Positions 39,042 through 49,438 of a DNA stretch of 64,000 bases are shown here, piece by piece. This stretch comes from an uncultured Bacteroidota bacterium (GTDB lineage: Bacteria > Bacteroidota > Bacteroidia > AKYH767-A > JABDAW01). The notes beneath the pieces were generated by a model, which was not told where the DNA came from, did no database searches, and was given only the letters and a program-made list of their open reading frames with translations. The stretch spans positions 1 to 64,000 of the forward strand of contig CAIMUP010000141.1 of NCBI GenBank assembly GCA_903844645.1, given 5' to 3'. The position numbers were made by a program, and so were the translations under genes. Every line of letters starts with the position of its first letter. Positions within the stretch are counted from its first letter, which is position 1.

Positions 39042-39177
39042 TTAATGTCTTCCGCAGCTTTTTTCTCGTTGTAAAACCCGTTTTCAGGGGTATTTAATAG
39101 GAGGGAATCCGGAAACCGCCTCATGGTTTATTCATCCTTTTTTAGTAATTTCGCCCCTTATTAAATAGTATTAAAAG

Positions 39178-39654
39178 ATGAAAAACATGAAAACGAGTAT
39201 CCTTATTATTGCATGCCTCGCCCTGCTGTCGGGCATTATTATCGCCAATCCGAAGTTGTTTGGCATCGAAAGACAACGGTCTCACATTATCCTTTCGCAG
39301 ACTGCGGTCATTATTAATGCGGCTCATAAATGCGTGACCGAGAAGAAAGTGTACAATGGTTTATTAGCCAAAGCAATCGCTCATCAACACGTCGCGAGGG
39401 GCTATTACGAGAAGATGGATTACTTCAAAGCCCTCTACTTTTCTCGCCGAGCAAGAGCCTTCGCCATCAAGGCGATCGAAACCAATGGCTGCCTCGTTCC
39501 GGCTGATACCGGCTACCTGGAATCTGATGCCAAACTGTTTAAGGATAGCCCGAACGACGATGAATTGGATTATCTGTTGGTCAAAGAACATCGGAGAGAA
39601 AAGCTGACGGATGAAGAAATTATCAATACGAAGCCAGACGTGGACGTAAAATAG
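39178..39654 (+). CDS. Hypothetical exported protein
   Basis: N-terminal hydrophobic segment, 158 aa. Confidence 0.7.
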   Translation: MKNMKTSILIIACLALLSGIIIANPKLFGIERQRSHIILSQTAVIINAAHKCVTEKKVYNGLLAKAIAHQHVARGYYEKMDYFKALYFSRRARAFAIKAIETNGCLVPADTGYLESDAKLFKDSPNDDELDYLLVKEHRREKLTDEEIINTKPDVDVK

Positions 39655-39757
39655 GGTGTTGAAAACTTTTTTAGTTAAATTTTGCACCAACATTTGGTAG
39701 TATGGAATTTAATTACTAATTTTACATTCCAAAATAAAATAAAAATAGTCATTCATA

Positions 39758-42426
39758 ATGAAAAATAAAACCCTTATCCTCCTCGCCTTCCTCGCCCTCT
39801 TCACCGCTGTCGGCATCGCACAACCGACCTCCTGGAATTGGTATTTCGGAACCAACTGTGCATTGAATTTTAGTACCGGCACCCCTGTTTCCATAGCCGG
39901 CAGTGCCATCAGTACCTGGGAGGGCAGTGCCTCCATTTCTGATGCTACGGGGAATCTTTTATTCTATACCGATGGCATCACTATTTGGGATCGGAATAGC
40001 AACCCGATGCCCGGTGGTAACGGTACTTTGTTAGGGAATTCATCAAGTACGCAATCTGCCGTGATTGTCCCGAAACCGAATAGCACCACCTTGTATTATG
40101 TCTTCACAGCCGATGCTCAAGGAGCTACCGGCGGAATATCCTATTCGATTATAGATATGACGATGAATACCGGCAATGGCGATGTCGCTACGCTGAACAC
40201 GAATTTGCTTGCCATCGGAGCGGAGAAAATTACCGCCATCAAGCATGCCAATGGAGCCGATTATTGGATTATCGTTCATGAATTAGGCGATGATGCGTTT
40301 TATGTTTATCTGTTATGCAGTAGCGGGCTTCAGCCTCCTATTGTAGAGAATATCGGCATTCAATATATTAATAATAGTATGTACTGGGGCGAATCAATCG
40401 GGTATCTGAAAGCCTCTCCGAATGGAGCAAAACTCGCTGCCGCCATACATAACGATATTGATACCGTTCAGTTGTTTGATTTTAATAATGCAACAGGAGC
40501 AATCACGAATCCTATCAATATTCCGTATGGTACTGGCGATGGTCCTTACGGGGTTTCTTTTTCTCCGAATAATACCGTTCTTTATATCGCTACAGAAACT
40601 ACAGGGACGATTTATCAATACGATATTTCGTCGAACAATCAGGCTACCATCAATGCCTCGCAATATGTCGTCGCGACCTCCACCGCCGATTCGTACATGG
40701 CATTGCAATTAGCCTCCAATGGAAAGGTTTATTCTACCGAATCATCTTCCAGTACCTTGGCAGTAATTAATTTTCCGAATGTGTTAGGAGCAGGATGTAA
40801 TTTCGTAACGGGGGCAGTCAGTCTCGGAACCGGAACATGCGGCTTAGGGCTTCCGAATTTTGTGGATGCTGTCAATGCTACTGCTAATACGGTTACTTCT
40901 TTACCTACCGATACTACGGTTTGTTCCGGTCCTGTGGTTCTGGATGCAGGAGCAGGAGCCACCTCCTACTTGTGGTCCACAGGGGCTACCACCGAAACGA
41001 TTTCTGTCGCTACCCAACAAACGGTTTCAGTAATTGTTACTCGTGTATCCGTCTGTGCTACCAATACCGAATACGATACCATCAATATTCATATTATTCC
41101 TGCCCTTGTGGTGAATATCGGGAATGATACCACGCTCTGCATAGGAGCTAATTTAACCCTCGATGCTGGCAATGCAGGAGCAGGATACCATTGGTCTACC
41201 GGAGCAAATACACAAACCATAACTGTTGCTGCTACGGGTAATTATTCAGTTACTGTTACTGCCGGAACGTGTGTAGATATTGATAGTATTTTAGTAACCT
41301 TTGTAGCAGGACCTAACATTGCTTTGGGTGCGGATATATCAGTATGTGCAGGCACTCCTGTTACCCTCGATGCAGGCAATGTTGGTGCCGCTTACCTTTG
41401 GAGTAATGGAGCAACGACGCAAACGATCAGCCCTACGGCATCTGGTATTTATTATGTCGCAGGTTCTTTCGGGGCATGTGTCGCAACTGATACTATCCTT
41501 GTTACTTTTATTACTGTTCCTGTTGTTTATCTCGGTCCCGATCAGTTGCTTTGCAATGGACAATCCGCCATTCTCGATGCTGGCAATGCAGGTTCCACCT
41601 ATCTTTGGTCAACAGGGGCGATAACGCAAACCATTAATGCTTCCGCGACTGGTTTGTATTCGGTTCAAGTTCAGAATGGAGTGTGTACAGGCAGCGATAC
41701 CGTTCAGGTAACTTCATACACCGGTCCGACTGTTAATCTTGGTCCTGATATTAAGATCTGTTACGGTGCCGATACCGCCCTCGATGCTGGCAATGCAGGG
41801 ATGAATTATTTCTGGAATAATGGCAGCACCGAACAAAATATTCGTATCTATACTTCCGGTACTTATTGGGTAGATGTGGACAATCACGGTTGCAAAGGAA
41901 GCGATACTGCAATCGTGATTATTGGAAAGAAGTATTGGTTTCATTAGGTGCCGATACCTTCATTTGCCCCGGCTCCCAAATTTTTATTGATGCCGGATTC
42001 GGATACAGCAGCTATGCCTGGATTCCCGGTGGCGGCAATGTTCATTTTATTACCGTTGACCAGCCCGGAACATACAGCGTCATTGTCTCTGATGCTGATG
42101 GATGCACGGCAGCAAGCTCCAAGTATGTCAGAGAATTTTGCCCCGTAAGCATCTATGTTCCCAGTGCTTTTTCTCCAAATAAAGACCATGTTAATGATAA
42201 TTTTTATGCCTTTGCCGATGGCGTGATAGACTTCCACATGTATATTTTCGATCGTTGGGGAGAATTGGTTTTTGAATCCCAAGATATCGCTTACGGGTGG
42301 GATGGAACTTACCTTGGACACGATGCCCCCGTCGGCTCATACGTCTATCGGGTGGATTATAAATTGTATGAATACCTCGAATTACAACTGCATACCAAGT
42401 GTGGAGTGGTGAGCTTGCTTCGTTAA
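39758..42426 (+). pseudogene. Large secreted protein with WD40-like propeller, repeated CHU_C/PKD-like domains and T9SS type B domain, split by a frameshift near 41930
   Basis: ORF 39758-41947 ends in a repeat domain (...GSDTAIVIIGKKYWFH*); ORF 41866-42426 continues with LGADTFICPGSQ...FSPNKDHVNDNFYAF..FDRWGELVFES in the -1 frame. Confidence 0.8.
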
Positions 42427-42448
42427 TACCTTCACCAAAATAATTCCC

Positions 42449-42488
42449 TTGAAAAGCCCTTCGATTCTTCGGAGGGCTTTTCTTTTTT
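42449..42488. terminator. Terminator hairpin
   Basis: GAAAAGCCCTTCGATTCTTCGGAGGGCTTTTCTTTTTT. Confidence 0.8.
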
Positions 42489-42540
42489 AATGGAATTAGG
42501 GAAGTTGTTTAATGGAATAAAAGGTTCGATTCGGAAACCG

Positions 42541-42660
42541 GAATCCAAAAAAAGAGATTAAGGAATTCAAAAAAGAGACATGGGAGTTCAAAAAAGAGAC
42601 CAAGGAAATGAAAAAAGAGGTCAAGGAAATCAAAATAGTGATTAAGGAAATCATTTCCTG
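42541..42660. repeat. Array J: 21-bp tandem array, 5-6 units, first unit 22 bp
   Basis: GAATTCAAAAAAGAGACATGG / GAGTTCAAAAAAGAGACCAAG / GAAATGAAAAAAGAGGTCAAG. Confidence 0.92.
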
Positions 42661-42842
42661 AACCACTATTTCACATAAAATGTTATCTATCAGCGTATTT
42701 TTAATTGGAAGAAAAAAGAAACGGAATACAGACAAGGAATATTATGCTTCCAAAAGATCAGGAAAAAAAAGAAAAATTTGTTCCATTGCCCAAAAATTAG
42801 CTACTTTTGCAATTGAGGACTAAAAAGGTCTTTTATTAAATA

Positions 42843-43409
42843 ATGAAAAATATGAAACGAAACCATCTTTACATCATCGGGCTGATGATTGTTATCAGCA
42901 GTTGTACCACCGTAAGATACGATACCGAAAGGTATATCAAAACGAGTATCGAAACGCATAAAACAGGGGCATATAACAGCCTGAAAATTATGTCGCTGTA
43001 TAACCAAACTTCGATGAAGGACGGGACGCACCTCGAGATGGCGGCATATAAATATGATAACCAAAAAGGGCTGGTCATCGTGGCATATCAATATTACAAA
43101 GACCGCAAACCGGCGAAGGAAGAAAACAATGTAATATCGAATACCGCTTTTGTGAAGCTGGATACCGCGCAATGCAGGGCAATCCTTACAAATTACATTC
43201 AGTTGGAAACAAAATTGAAGGCTGAAATTCCGAAAAACGAAGAAGAAATCTTTGCCGATTATACCGTCTGCGATGATCTTTTTATCAGCATGAGCAAAGC
43301 CAAGGGAGCGATGATTCCTTCAGATATTTATTTGTGGATAAAAGGGGAGAAATACACCATCGCGACAGATGCGATGCTGAATAATTTGGAAGATTTTATG
43401 AAGTGGTAA
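42843..43409 (+). CDS. Putative lipoprotein
   Basis: MKRNHLYIIGLMIVISSCTTVRYD lipobox. Confidence 0.78.
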   Translation: MKNMKRNHLYIIGLMIVISSCTTVRYDTERYIKTSIETHKTGAYNSLKIMSLYNQTSMKDGTHLEMAAYKYDNQKGLVIVAYQYYKDRKPAKEENNVISNTAFVKLDTAQCRAILTNYIQLETKLKAEIPKNEEEIFADYTVCDDLFISMSKAKGAMIPSDIYLWIKGEKYTIATDAMLNNLEDFMKW

Positions 43410-43424
43410 TTAGGTTTTAAAACT

Positions 43425-44339
43425 ATGTCGGTAAAGGTTCTGGATATTTCAAAAGTTTATGGCAAACAAAATGCTTTGGACGGTATTTCCTTTGACGTAA
43501 ATGCCGGAGAGGTACTCGGCTTTCTTGGTCCTAATGGAGCCGGGAAATCTACCATGATGAAGATCCTCACTTGCTTTATTCCGCAGACGGCGGGGCAGGC
43601 TTTTGTGTGCGGATTTAATGTCGAAGAAGAACCTTTGGAGGTAAAGAAATGTGTCGGATACCTTCCCGAGAATAATCCTTTATACTTCGATATGTACATC
43701 AAGGAATATCTCGAATTTATTGCTGGCATCCAGGGCATCAAACAGAATAAAATGGCGAGGGTAAAGGAGATGATTGGCATGACCGGATTGGAAGCCGAGC
43801 AACATAAAAAGATTGGTGCATTATCCAAAGGTTATCGCCAACGAGTAGGCTTGGCGCAAGCATTAATCCATGACCCGAAGGTATTGATTTTAGACGAACC
43901 GACCTCGGGATTAGACCCTAACCAATTAACTGAAATACGAAATCTGATAAAAAATATCGGCAAAGAAAAAACCGTGATATTCTCCACCCATATCATGCAA
44001 GAAGTTACTGCCATTTGTAGCCGCGTGGTGATAATTAATAAAGGAAAAATCGTCGCCAATGACTCCATCGAAATCCTGCAACAACAGACCGCCAACAAAT
44101 CGGTTATATCCGTAGAATTCGATGCGCCGACTTCAAAAAATGCTCTGAAAAAAATCGCCGGCGTGGTAGATGTCGAGCAATTAAATAATAATAACTGGCT
44201 TCTTTATTCCGATGCCGATACCGATATCAGAAAGGAACTTTTCAACTTTGCTATCGAGCAGAAATTAGCCATTATTACCATCAAAAAAGAAGAGCAAAAC
44301 CTCGAAGACATTTTCCATTCCCTCACAAAGAATTTATAG
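43425..44339 (+). CDS. gldA: Gliding-motility-type ABC transporter ATP-binding subunit
   Basis: GPNGAGKSTMMKILTCFI, YLPENNPLYFDMYIKEYLEF, LSKGYRQRVGLAQALIHDPKVLILDEPTSGLDPNQL; N-terminal and mid-region match GldA style. Confidence 0.88.
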   Translation: MSVKVLDISKVYGKQNALDGISFDVNAGEVLGFLGPNGAGKSTMMKILTCFIPQTAGQAFVCGFNVEEEPLEVKKCVGYLPENNPLYFDMYIKEYLEFIAGIQGIKQNKMARVKEMIGMTGLEAEQHKKIGALSKGYRQRVGLAQALIHDPKVLILDEPTSGLDPNQLTEIRNLIKNIGKEKTVIFSTHIMQEVTAICSRVVIINKGKIVANDSIEILQQQTANKSVISVEFDAPTSKNALKKIAGVVDVEQLNNNNWLLYSDADTDIRKELFNFAIEQKLAIITIKKEEQNLEDIFHSLTKNL

Positions 44340-44519
44340 CAGTTCAAGGATTATCTTATTAATGAAATAAAAAGACTAAGCCTGATAGTTTATTTCTATT
44401 CATCATGTCCATTCTTTAGGAAATGATGACAAAAATCAGGTTTCCTTCATGACTAAAATCATGGTTTAAGAATCGTGGCGGCGGTATTTTTGCAGCATTA
44501 AATAAACTAATAATATCTT

Positions 44520-44810
44520 ATGACAGATTTAACGTACACTTCCGCCTTGCCTGACCGAAATTTTCAGGTAAATGTAACCAATCCCGCTGCAGTTCATCCA
44601 GCAAAAACCGAGGAAAACCATCGCGCCTTCAGTCCGCAAGAAATTGCTTTTGAAAAATCAGGAATGAGAACACTGTTAGTATGTTCTTTATTCGCTTTTA
44701 TGATTCTTTTTTCAGCAGCTTTCATGATGAACAATTTCTTTGCAATAAAACTTTTATCTTCCGAGGTAAGTTTAATCCTCGCCGCGATTTTTATTGTGAA
44801 GAAACTCTAA
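44520..44810 (+). CDS. Small hypothetical membrane protein
   Basis: 96 aa with C-terminal hydrophobic helices. Confidence 0.6.
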   Translation: MTDLTYTSALPDRNFQVNVTNPAAVHPAKTEENHRAFSPQEIAFEKSGMRTLLVCSLFAFMILFSAAFMMNNFFAIKLLSSEVSLILAAIFIVKKL

Positions 44811-44949
44811 GAAAAACACGGTCATCAGCCTCGGGGCATGGCGATATGGAAGCATTCAGATGCTCTATATCTTCATGCCCTTGTTTTTTTAATGCCGGAG
44901 ATTATGTTACACCGAATTTGTATAACTTTGCGGCATCAAAACGAAGGAA

Positions 44950-45156
44950 ATGTATATACTCAAAATAAAAGGCACCGCAAAAATACCAGACTATGTTCAG
45001 ATTCGCGATGAACGCTTTACTTTAATGGCATATTTCAGGGTGGACAGACCGGAAAAAGCATTGAAAAAATGCGGGCTTAGCGAGCAAGAAGCGGTTATAA
45101 AAGGAATCATTGAGAAATTACCATTTGGCAAAATGCAAAAATTAGAACTTAACTAA
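44950..45156 (+). CDS. Small hypothetical protein upstream of ftsE
   Basis: 68-aa ORF MYILKIKGTAKIPDYVQIRDERFTLMAYFRVDRPEKAL. Confidence 0.7.
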   Translation: MYILKIKGTAKIPDYVQIRDERFTLMAYFRVDRPEKALKKCGLSEQEAVIKGIIEKLPFGKMQKLELN

Positions 45157-45167
45157 AACCTTATCTT

Positions 45168-45980
45168 ATGGCTAACTTAATTCATCTGGAAAAGGTAACG
45201 ATCTATCAATCCGGCAACAGCATTCTGGCAGATGTTTCTATCGAAATGGAACCCGGCGAATTTGTTTATCTGATAGGTAAAACAGGCAGCGGAAAAAGTA
45301 GTTTACTAAAGACTTTATATGCCGAACTTCCCATTGTGGAGGGCATCGGCGTGATAGCAAACTTCAATTTGAATACATTAAAAAGAAAAGAAGTCCCGAT
45401 GTTGAGAAGAAAGCTGGGAGTAGTCTTTCAAGACTTCCAATTACTCACCGACCGTAATGTTTATAACAACCTTTTGTTTGTATTAAAAGCCACCGGATGG
45501 AAAAATAAAACAGAGATAGATGCAAGAATTAAAGAAGCCTTCGACAAAGTCGGTATGTGGGAAAAAAGAAATAAGATGCCACACGAATTATCAGGCGGCG
45601 AACAACAAAAAGTAGCCATCGCCAGAGCATTGTTGAACCATCCCGAAATCATCCTTGCCGATGAACCGACAGGCAATCTCGACCCCGATATTTCCGATGA
45701 TATTATGCAACTGTTATTTGAAATCAGCAAAGCAGGCTGCGCCGTTTTGATGGCAACCCACAACTACCAATTGCTCGAGAAATACCCATCCCGAATCTTA
45801 AAATGCGAAGACCATAAAGTGATAGATTCTAAGATACAAAGCAATGCCGAACCCACCGAATCCGAAGCAATACTGGCGGCAGACCACGGTCCCGATCCGG
45901 TGATAGACCAAGATATTCTTCCGGCAAACGATTCCGAACCCCCAATGTCATCCGAAGAATATATTTTATCAAACGATTAA
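45168..45980 (+). CDS. ftsE: Cell division ATP-binding protein FtsE
   Basis: GKTGSGKSSLLKTLYAELP, LGVVFQDFQLLTDRNVYNNLLFVL, LSGGEQQKVAIARALLNHPEIILADEPTGNLDPD. Confidence 0.9.
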   Translation: MANLIHLEKVTIYQSGNSILADVSIEMEPGEFVYLIGKTGSGKSSLLKTLYAELPIVEGIGVIANFNLNTLKRKEVPMLRRKLGVVFQDFQLLTDRNVYNNLLFVLKATGWKNKTEIDARIKEAFDKVGMWEKRNKMPHELSGGEQQKVAIARALLNHPEIILADEPTGNLDPDISDDIMQLLFEISKAGCAVLMATHNYQLLEKYPSRILKCEDHKVIDSKIQSNAEPTESEAILAADHGPDPVIDQDILPANDSEPPMSSEEYILSND

Positions 45981-45996
45981 GTCATTCCGCAATCAT

Positions 45997-46037
45997 CCTT
46001 TTATTGCAGCTCCCAAAAGGTCGCTATAAAAAAAAGG
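45997..46037. repeat. Hairpin element HL (left flank of array K)
   Basis: CCTTTTATTGCAGCTCCCAAAAGGTCGCTATAAAAAAAAGG. Confidence 0.65.
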
Positions 46038-46092
46038 AATAGGAACGGGATTACAAATCCAAACCAGCGAGGAATTCATACCCTTTCTCGAA

Positions 46093-46310
46093 ACAGTGAT
46101 GTTTTGGTAAAACTCGTTGATGTTTTAGTAAAACACGTATGAGTTTTCATCAAACACATACGAGTTTTCATCAAACACGTATGAGTTTTGGTCAAACACG
46201 TATGAGTTTTCATCAAACACGTACGAGTTTTAGTCAAACACATACGAGTTTGATGAAAACTCATACGTGTTTTACTAAAACATCAACGAGTTTTACCAAA
46301 ACATCATCGT
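46093..46310. repeat. Array K: 21-bp tandem array folded as a head-to-head inverted repeat
   Basis: GAGTTTTCATCAAACACGTAT units; 46240-46310 is the reverse complement of 46095-46165. Confidence 0.95.
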
Positions 46311-46428
46311 TTCCAGGTTTTAGACCCCTTTTTACGTTGAAGAAAGGATGGGAAAGGGAGGAAGGAGCGCGTGATGACCCTGCAATTCAAGGATTCCAAC
46401 CCTCAAGAATTCGCAAAAGAAAGAAAAG

Positions 46429-47031
46429 GTGAACAGTAATGTCTTGGAATTTTGTAGTATTGCAGGCATGAAAAGGAAAATAATGATGAGAAATATTGTT
46501 GCAATCTTTTTATTCATGTCATTAAGAGCAATGAGCCAGACTGAATTTAATGAAGAGTATTTCATATTTAAATCACCGAAAGAAATTCAAGCATCAAAAG
46601 AAGCCTTAAACTTGTATGACCCCATAAAAGGAATAATGATAAATCAGTATTATATTATGGCGCAACATTTTAGAAAGGAATCGGATTATGTTTATATTGA
46701 TATCTATGTTAAAGATTCCATTGAAGGTTATGACACAAGGTATGATAAAAATGATTTCTTAAATAAAAACAAGTTGATGAAAAATAATCCAAACAAGGAT
46801 GTTGAACAATCTAAGATTATTCTGAATGGAAATACTTGGACTATTAAATCTCATTCTTCAGTATTTGTTTCAACGACAAATTTTAATGATAAGAAGATAT
46901 TTTATGAATCAATTGCTGAATTTAAATTTGGCAAGAAAAGTATTTGCGTTTGTATGTTTGAGACAATAAAGAATAAGACTAACTTTAAATTGCTTAACTC
47001 TGTTCTAAAAAATATTAGCCTTAAATATTGA
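46429..47031 (+). CDS. Hypothetical secreted protein
   Basis: 200-aa ORF, probable start MMRNIVAIFLFMSLRAMSQ with signal peptide. Confidence 0.7.
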   Translation: MNSNVLEFCSIAGMKRKIMMRNIVAIFLFMSLRAMSQTEFNEEYFIFKSPKEIQASKEALNLYDPIKGIMINQYYIMAQHFRKESDYVYIDIYVKDSIEGYDTRYDKNDFLNKNKLMKNNPNKDVEQSKIILNGNTWTIKSHSSVFVSTTNFNDKKIFYESIAEFKFGKKSICVCMFETIKNKTNFKLLNSVLKNISLKY

Positions 47032-47059
47032 ATAATTGTTTATGTAATATTTCTTTCAT

Positions 47060-47102
47060 CCTTTTATGATAGCATCCGCTCTGGCGGTGCTGCAATAAAA
47101 GG
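47060..47102. repeat. Hairpin element HR (right flank of array K locus)
   Basis: CCTTTTATGATAGCATCCGCTCTGGCGGTGCTGCAATAAAAGG. Confidence 0.85.
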
Positions 47103-47124
47103 ATGATGAATCACCCAAGACGCC

Positions 47125-48507
47125 TTATTTATCTATCTTAAACTTCTCCCGCCATTGCTCATTGAATGACTTGGCGGCAATCTTGGGCATCTCTCGTCCT
47201 TCGCCCCATTGCTTTTTAAAGAAGTTATTCAGCATAAAATTCTTTAGCGTCGCGCTCTTGTTCATCTTCTTTCTTTTGAGGATAGTGCCCTTCCAAAAGT
47301 TATAAGCCATGCGTTCTGCACTCGTGGACATACCTTGGTTCACGGCATCCCGACGGTTGTATAAAAGTTGCTTGTGAATATCAATTTTCACCGGACAAAC
47401 CTCCGTACATTTTCCACATAATGAGGATGCAAAACTCAAGTGTTTAAACTCCTTCATCCCCGCAAGATGTGGCTCGATAACAGAGCCGATAGGTCCGGTA
47501 TAAGGAACCCCGTAAGCATGCCCACCGATGGTTTGATAGATAGGGCAAGCATTCAAACAAGCTCCACAACGAATGCATGCAAGTGCCTGTCGTTGCTCGG
47601 TTTGTTCCAACAAATTACTTCTACCATTATCCAAAAGTATGACATACATTTCTTCAGGACCATCTGCTTCATCGCTTTGTTTCGGACCTGATAAGATGGA
47701 ATTATATACCGTAATATTCTGTCCCGTTCCATGCGTAGAAAGCAACGGGAAAAACAAATCCAGATCAGTAAGCGAAGGAATTATTTTCTCAATTCCCACT
47801 ACAACAATATGTATCTTCGGGAAAGCGAAACTCATAAAAGCATTGCCCTCATTCTCTGTGATAGCAACCGATCCGGTATCGGCTATCAGGAAATTAGCTC
47901 CTGTAATTCCGGCTTCGGCGGCAAGATATTTCTCACGAAGTTTAGTTCTCACGAATGCCATAACTTCGGATGGAGAAATCGTTTCAGGCAAGTCGAATTG
48001 TTCATTAAATAACTTCCCAACATCTTCCTTAGAAAGGTGCATGGCAGGTGTTACAATATGATAAGGAGGCTCCTTGCGAAGCTGCACAATGTACTCCCCA
48101 AGATCGGTTTCGCAAGGCTCGATACCGTTCTTTTCCAAGGCTTCATTGAGATGAATTTCTTCCGAAGTAATAGACTTTCCTTTCACCACTATCTTAGCAT
48201 TTGCTTTCTTCAGGATGCTCATGATTTCTTTCACTGCCTCTTCTGCATCCTGCGCCCAGACTACCTTTCCGCCACGCTTCACGAAATTGAATTCAAACTC
48301 GATCAAATATTTATCGAGGTTATCTATCGTCTTCCATTTGATATGTGCGGCACGTTCTTTTGCCAGTTCGAGGTTGGCATATTGCTTCTTTCCATCCACA
48401 ACTTTCTTGTCGTATTGCCCGATATTAAACAACAACTTTTTATGCAAAACCTTATCAACAGATTTCGCCTCTGCCTGATCCGAAAATATATCTTGTTTGC
48501 TTGCCAT
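47125..48507 (-). CDS. lutB: LutB/LldF-type iron-sulfur L-lactate oxidation protein
   Basis: ACIRCGACLNACPIYQTIGGHAYGVPYTGPIGSVIEP; LCGKCTEVCPVKIDIH. Confidence 0.92.
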   Translation of the reverse strand: MASKQDIFSDQAEAKSVDKVLHKKLLFNIGQYDKKVVDGKKQYANLELAKERAAHIKWKTIDNLDKYLIEFEFNFVKRGGKVVWAQDAEEAVKEIMSILKKANAKIVVKGKSITSEEIHLNEALEKNGIEPCETDLGEYIVQLRKEPPYHIVTPAMHLSKEDVGKLFNEQFDLPETISPSEVMAFVRTKLREKYLAAEAGITGANFLIADTGSVAITENEGNAFMSFAFPKIHIVVVGIEKIIPSLTDLDLFFPLLSTHGTGQNITVYNSILSGPKQSDEADGPEEMYVILLDNGRSNLLEQTEQRQALACIRCGACLNACPIYQTIGGHAYGVPYTGPIGSVIEPHLAGMKEFKHLSFASSLCGKCTEVCPVKIDIHKQLLYNRRDAVNQGMSTSAERMAYNFWKGTILKRKKMNKSATLKNFMLNNFFKKQWGEGREMPKIAAKSFNEQWREKFKIDK

Positions 48508-48510
48508 ATC

Positions 48511-48960
48511 TTATTTTTCTATCTCAATTTTATTTACCCTCGTAGCATGTCTTCCCCCTTCAAACGTGGTATTCAGGAACACATCAACCATTTTATTTGC
48601 CTCTTCATTCGTAATAAAACGAGCAGGCAGGCAGATGATATTTGCATCATTATGTTGCCGACAAAGTTTCGCTACTTCTTCATTCCAACAAAGCGCAGCC
48701 CGCACCTTCCGATGGCGATTTGCAGAGATAGAAACTCCCACGCCAGAGCCACAAATCAACACGCCACGCACTTCCTGATTGTCCTCAATAAAAGTAGCGA
48801 GCGGATGCACATAATCGGGATAATCAACCGAAGCATCCGACTGCGTTCCGAAGTCCTGAACGAGGTATCCATTGCTCAAAAGATAATCCTTCAATTCCTC
48901 TTTTAATTGGTATCCGGCATGGTCGCAGCCGATGACGATTTTTGTTTTTATGAGTTCCAT
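48511..48960 (-). CDS. rpiB: Ribose-5-phosphate isomerase B
   Basis: IGCDHAGYQLKEELKDYL; GVLICGSGVGVSISANRHRKVRAALCWNEEVAKLCRQHNDANIICLPARF. Confidence 0.94.
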   Translation of the reverse strand: MELIKTKIVIGCDHAGYQLKEELKDYLLSNGYLVQDFGTQSDASVDYPDYVHPLATFIEDNQEVRGVLICGSGVGVSISANRHRKVRAALCWNEEVAKLCRQHNDANIICLPARFITNEEANKMVDVFLNTTFEGGRHATRVNKIEIEK

Positions 48961-48981
48961 ATTTATTTTAAAGGTTCAAAA

Positions 48982-49272
48982 TTATAAAAATTTCCTTAGA
49001 TTTTTTATCAATGAAAACAATGAAAAAACTGCCCAAGCACCCTCCAAAACAATGAAAGGTACATACTTTAGCATGACCGAAGCGAGACATGCAATCCCAG
49101 CCCCGATAAGGTTTAAGGAGATATAAAGCATGCCGTCAGTAGCGATTTTATTCATTAAATTAAGTAGAAAAGCGATTAATAAAATCGTTACCCCGATAAC
49201 CCCGACCAAATCTGTTGTTGTCATTTTTTTTAAGACTGCAATATTAATAAAGTTTTCTCTGGTTTTTGGCAT
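48982..49272 (-). CDS. Small membrane protein (CBU_0592-like)
   Basis: LVGVIGVTILLIAFLLNLMNKI; two or three TM segments. Confidence 0.7.
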   Translation of the reverse strand: MPKTRENFINIAVLKKMTTTDLVGVIGVTILLIAFLLNLMNKIATDGMLYISLNLIGAGIACLASVMLKYVPFIVLEGAWAVFSLFSLIKNLRKFL

Positions 49273-49438
49273 TGGTTTTTAAATTACCTCCTCCTCCCAT
49301 CTTTAATTGCCTTAAAAAATGGTCTTGTAAACAAAGCAGGAGGAAAGCGGAAGCGTTTCGAGGGCTAAAAATATCACAAAAAATTCTTAAGTTTGCCGTC
49401 AGAAATTTGAATATTGTAATTGTAATTAATAACAGGAA

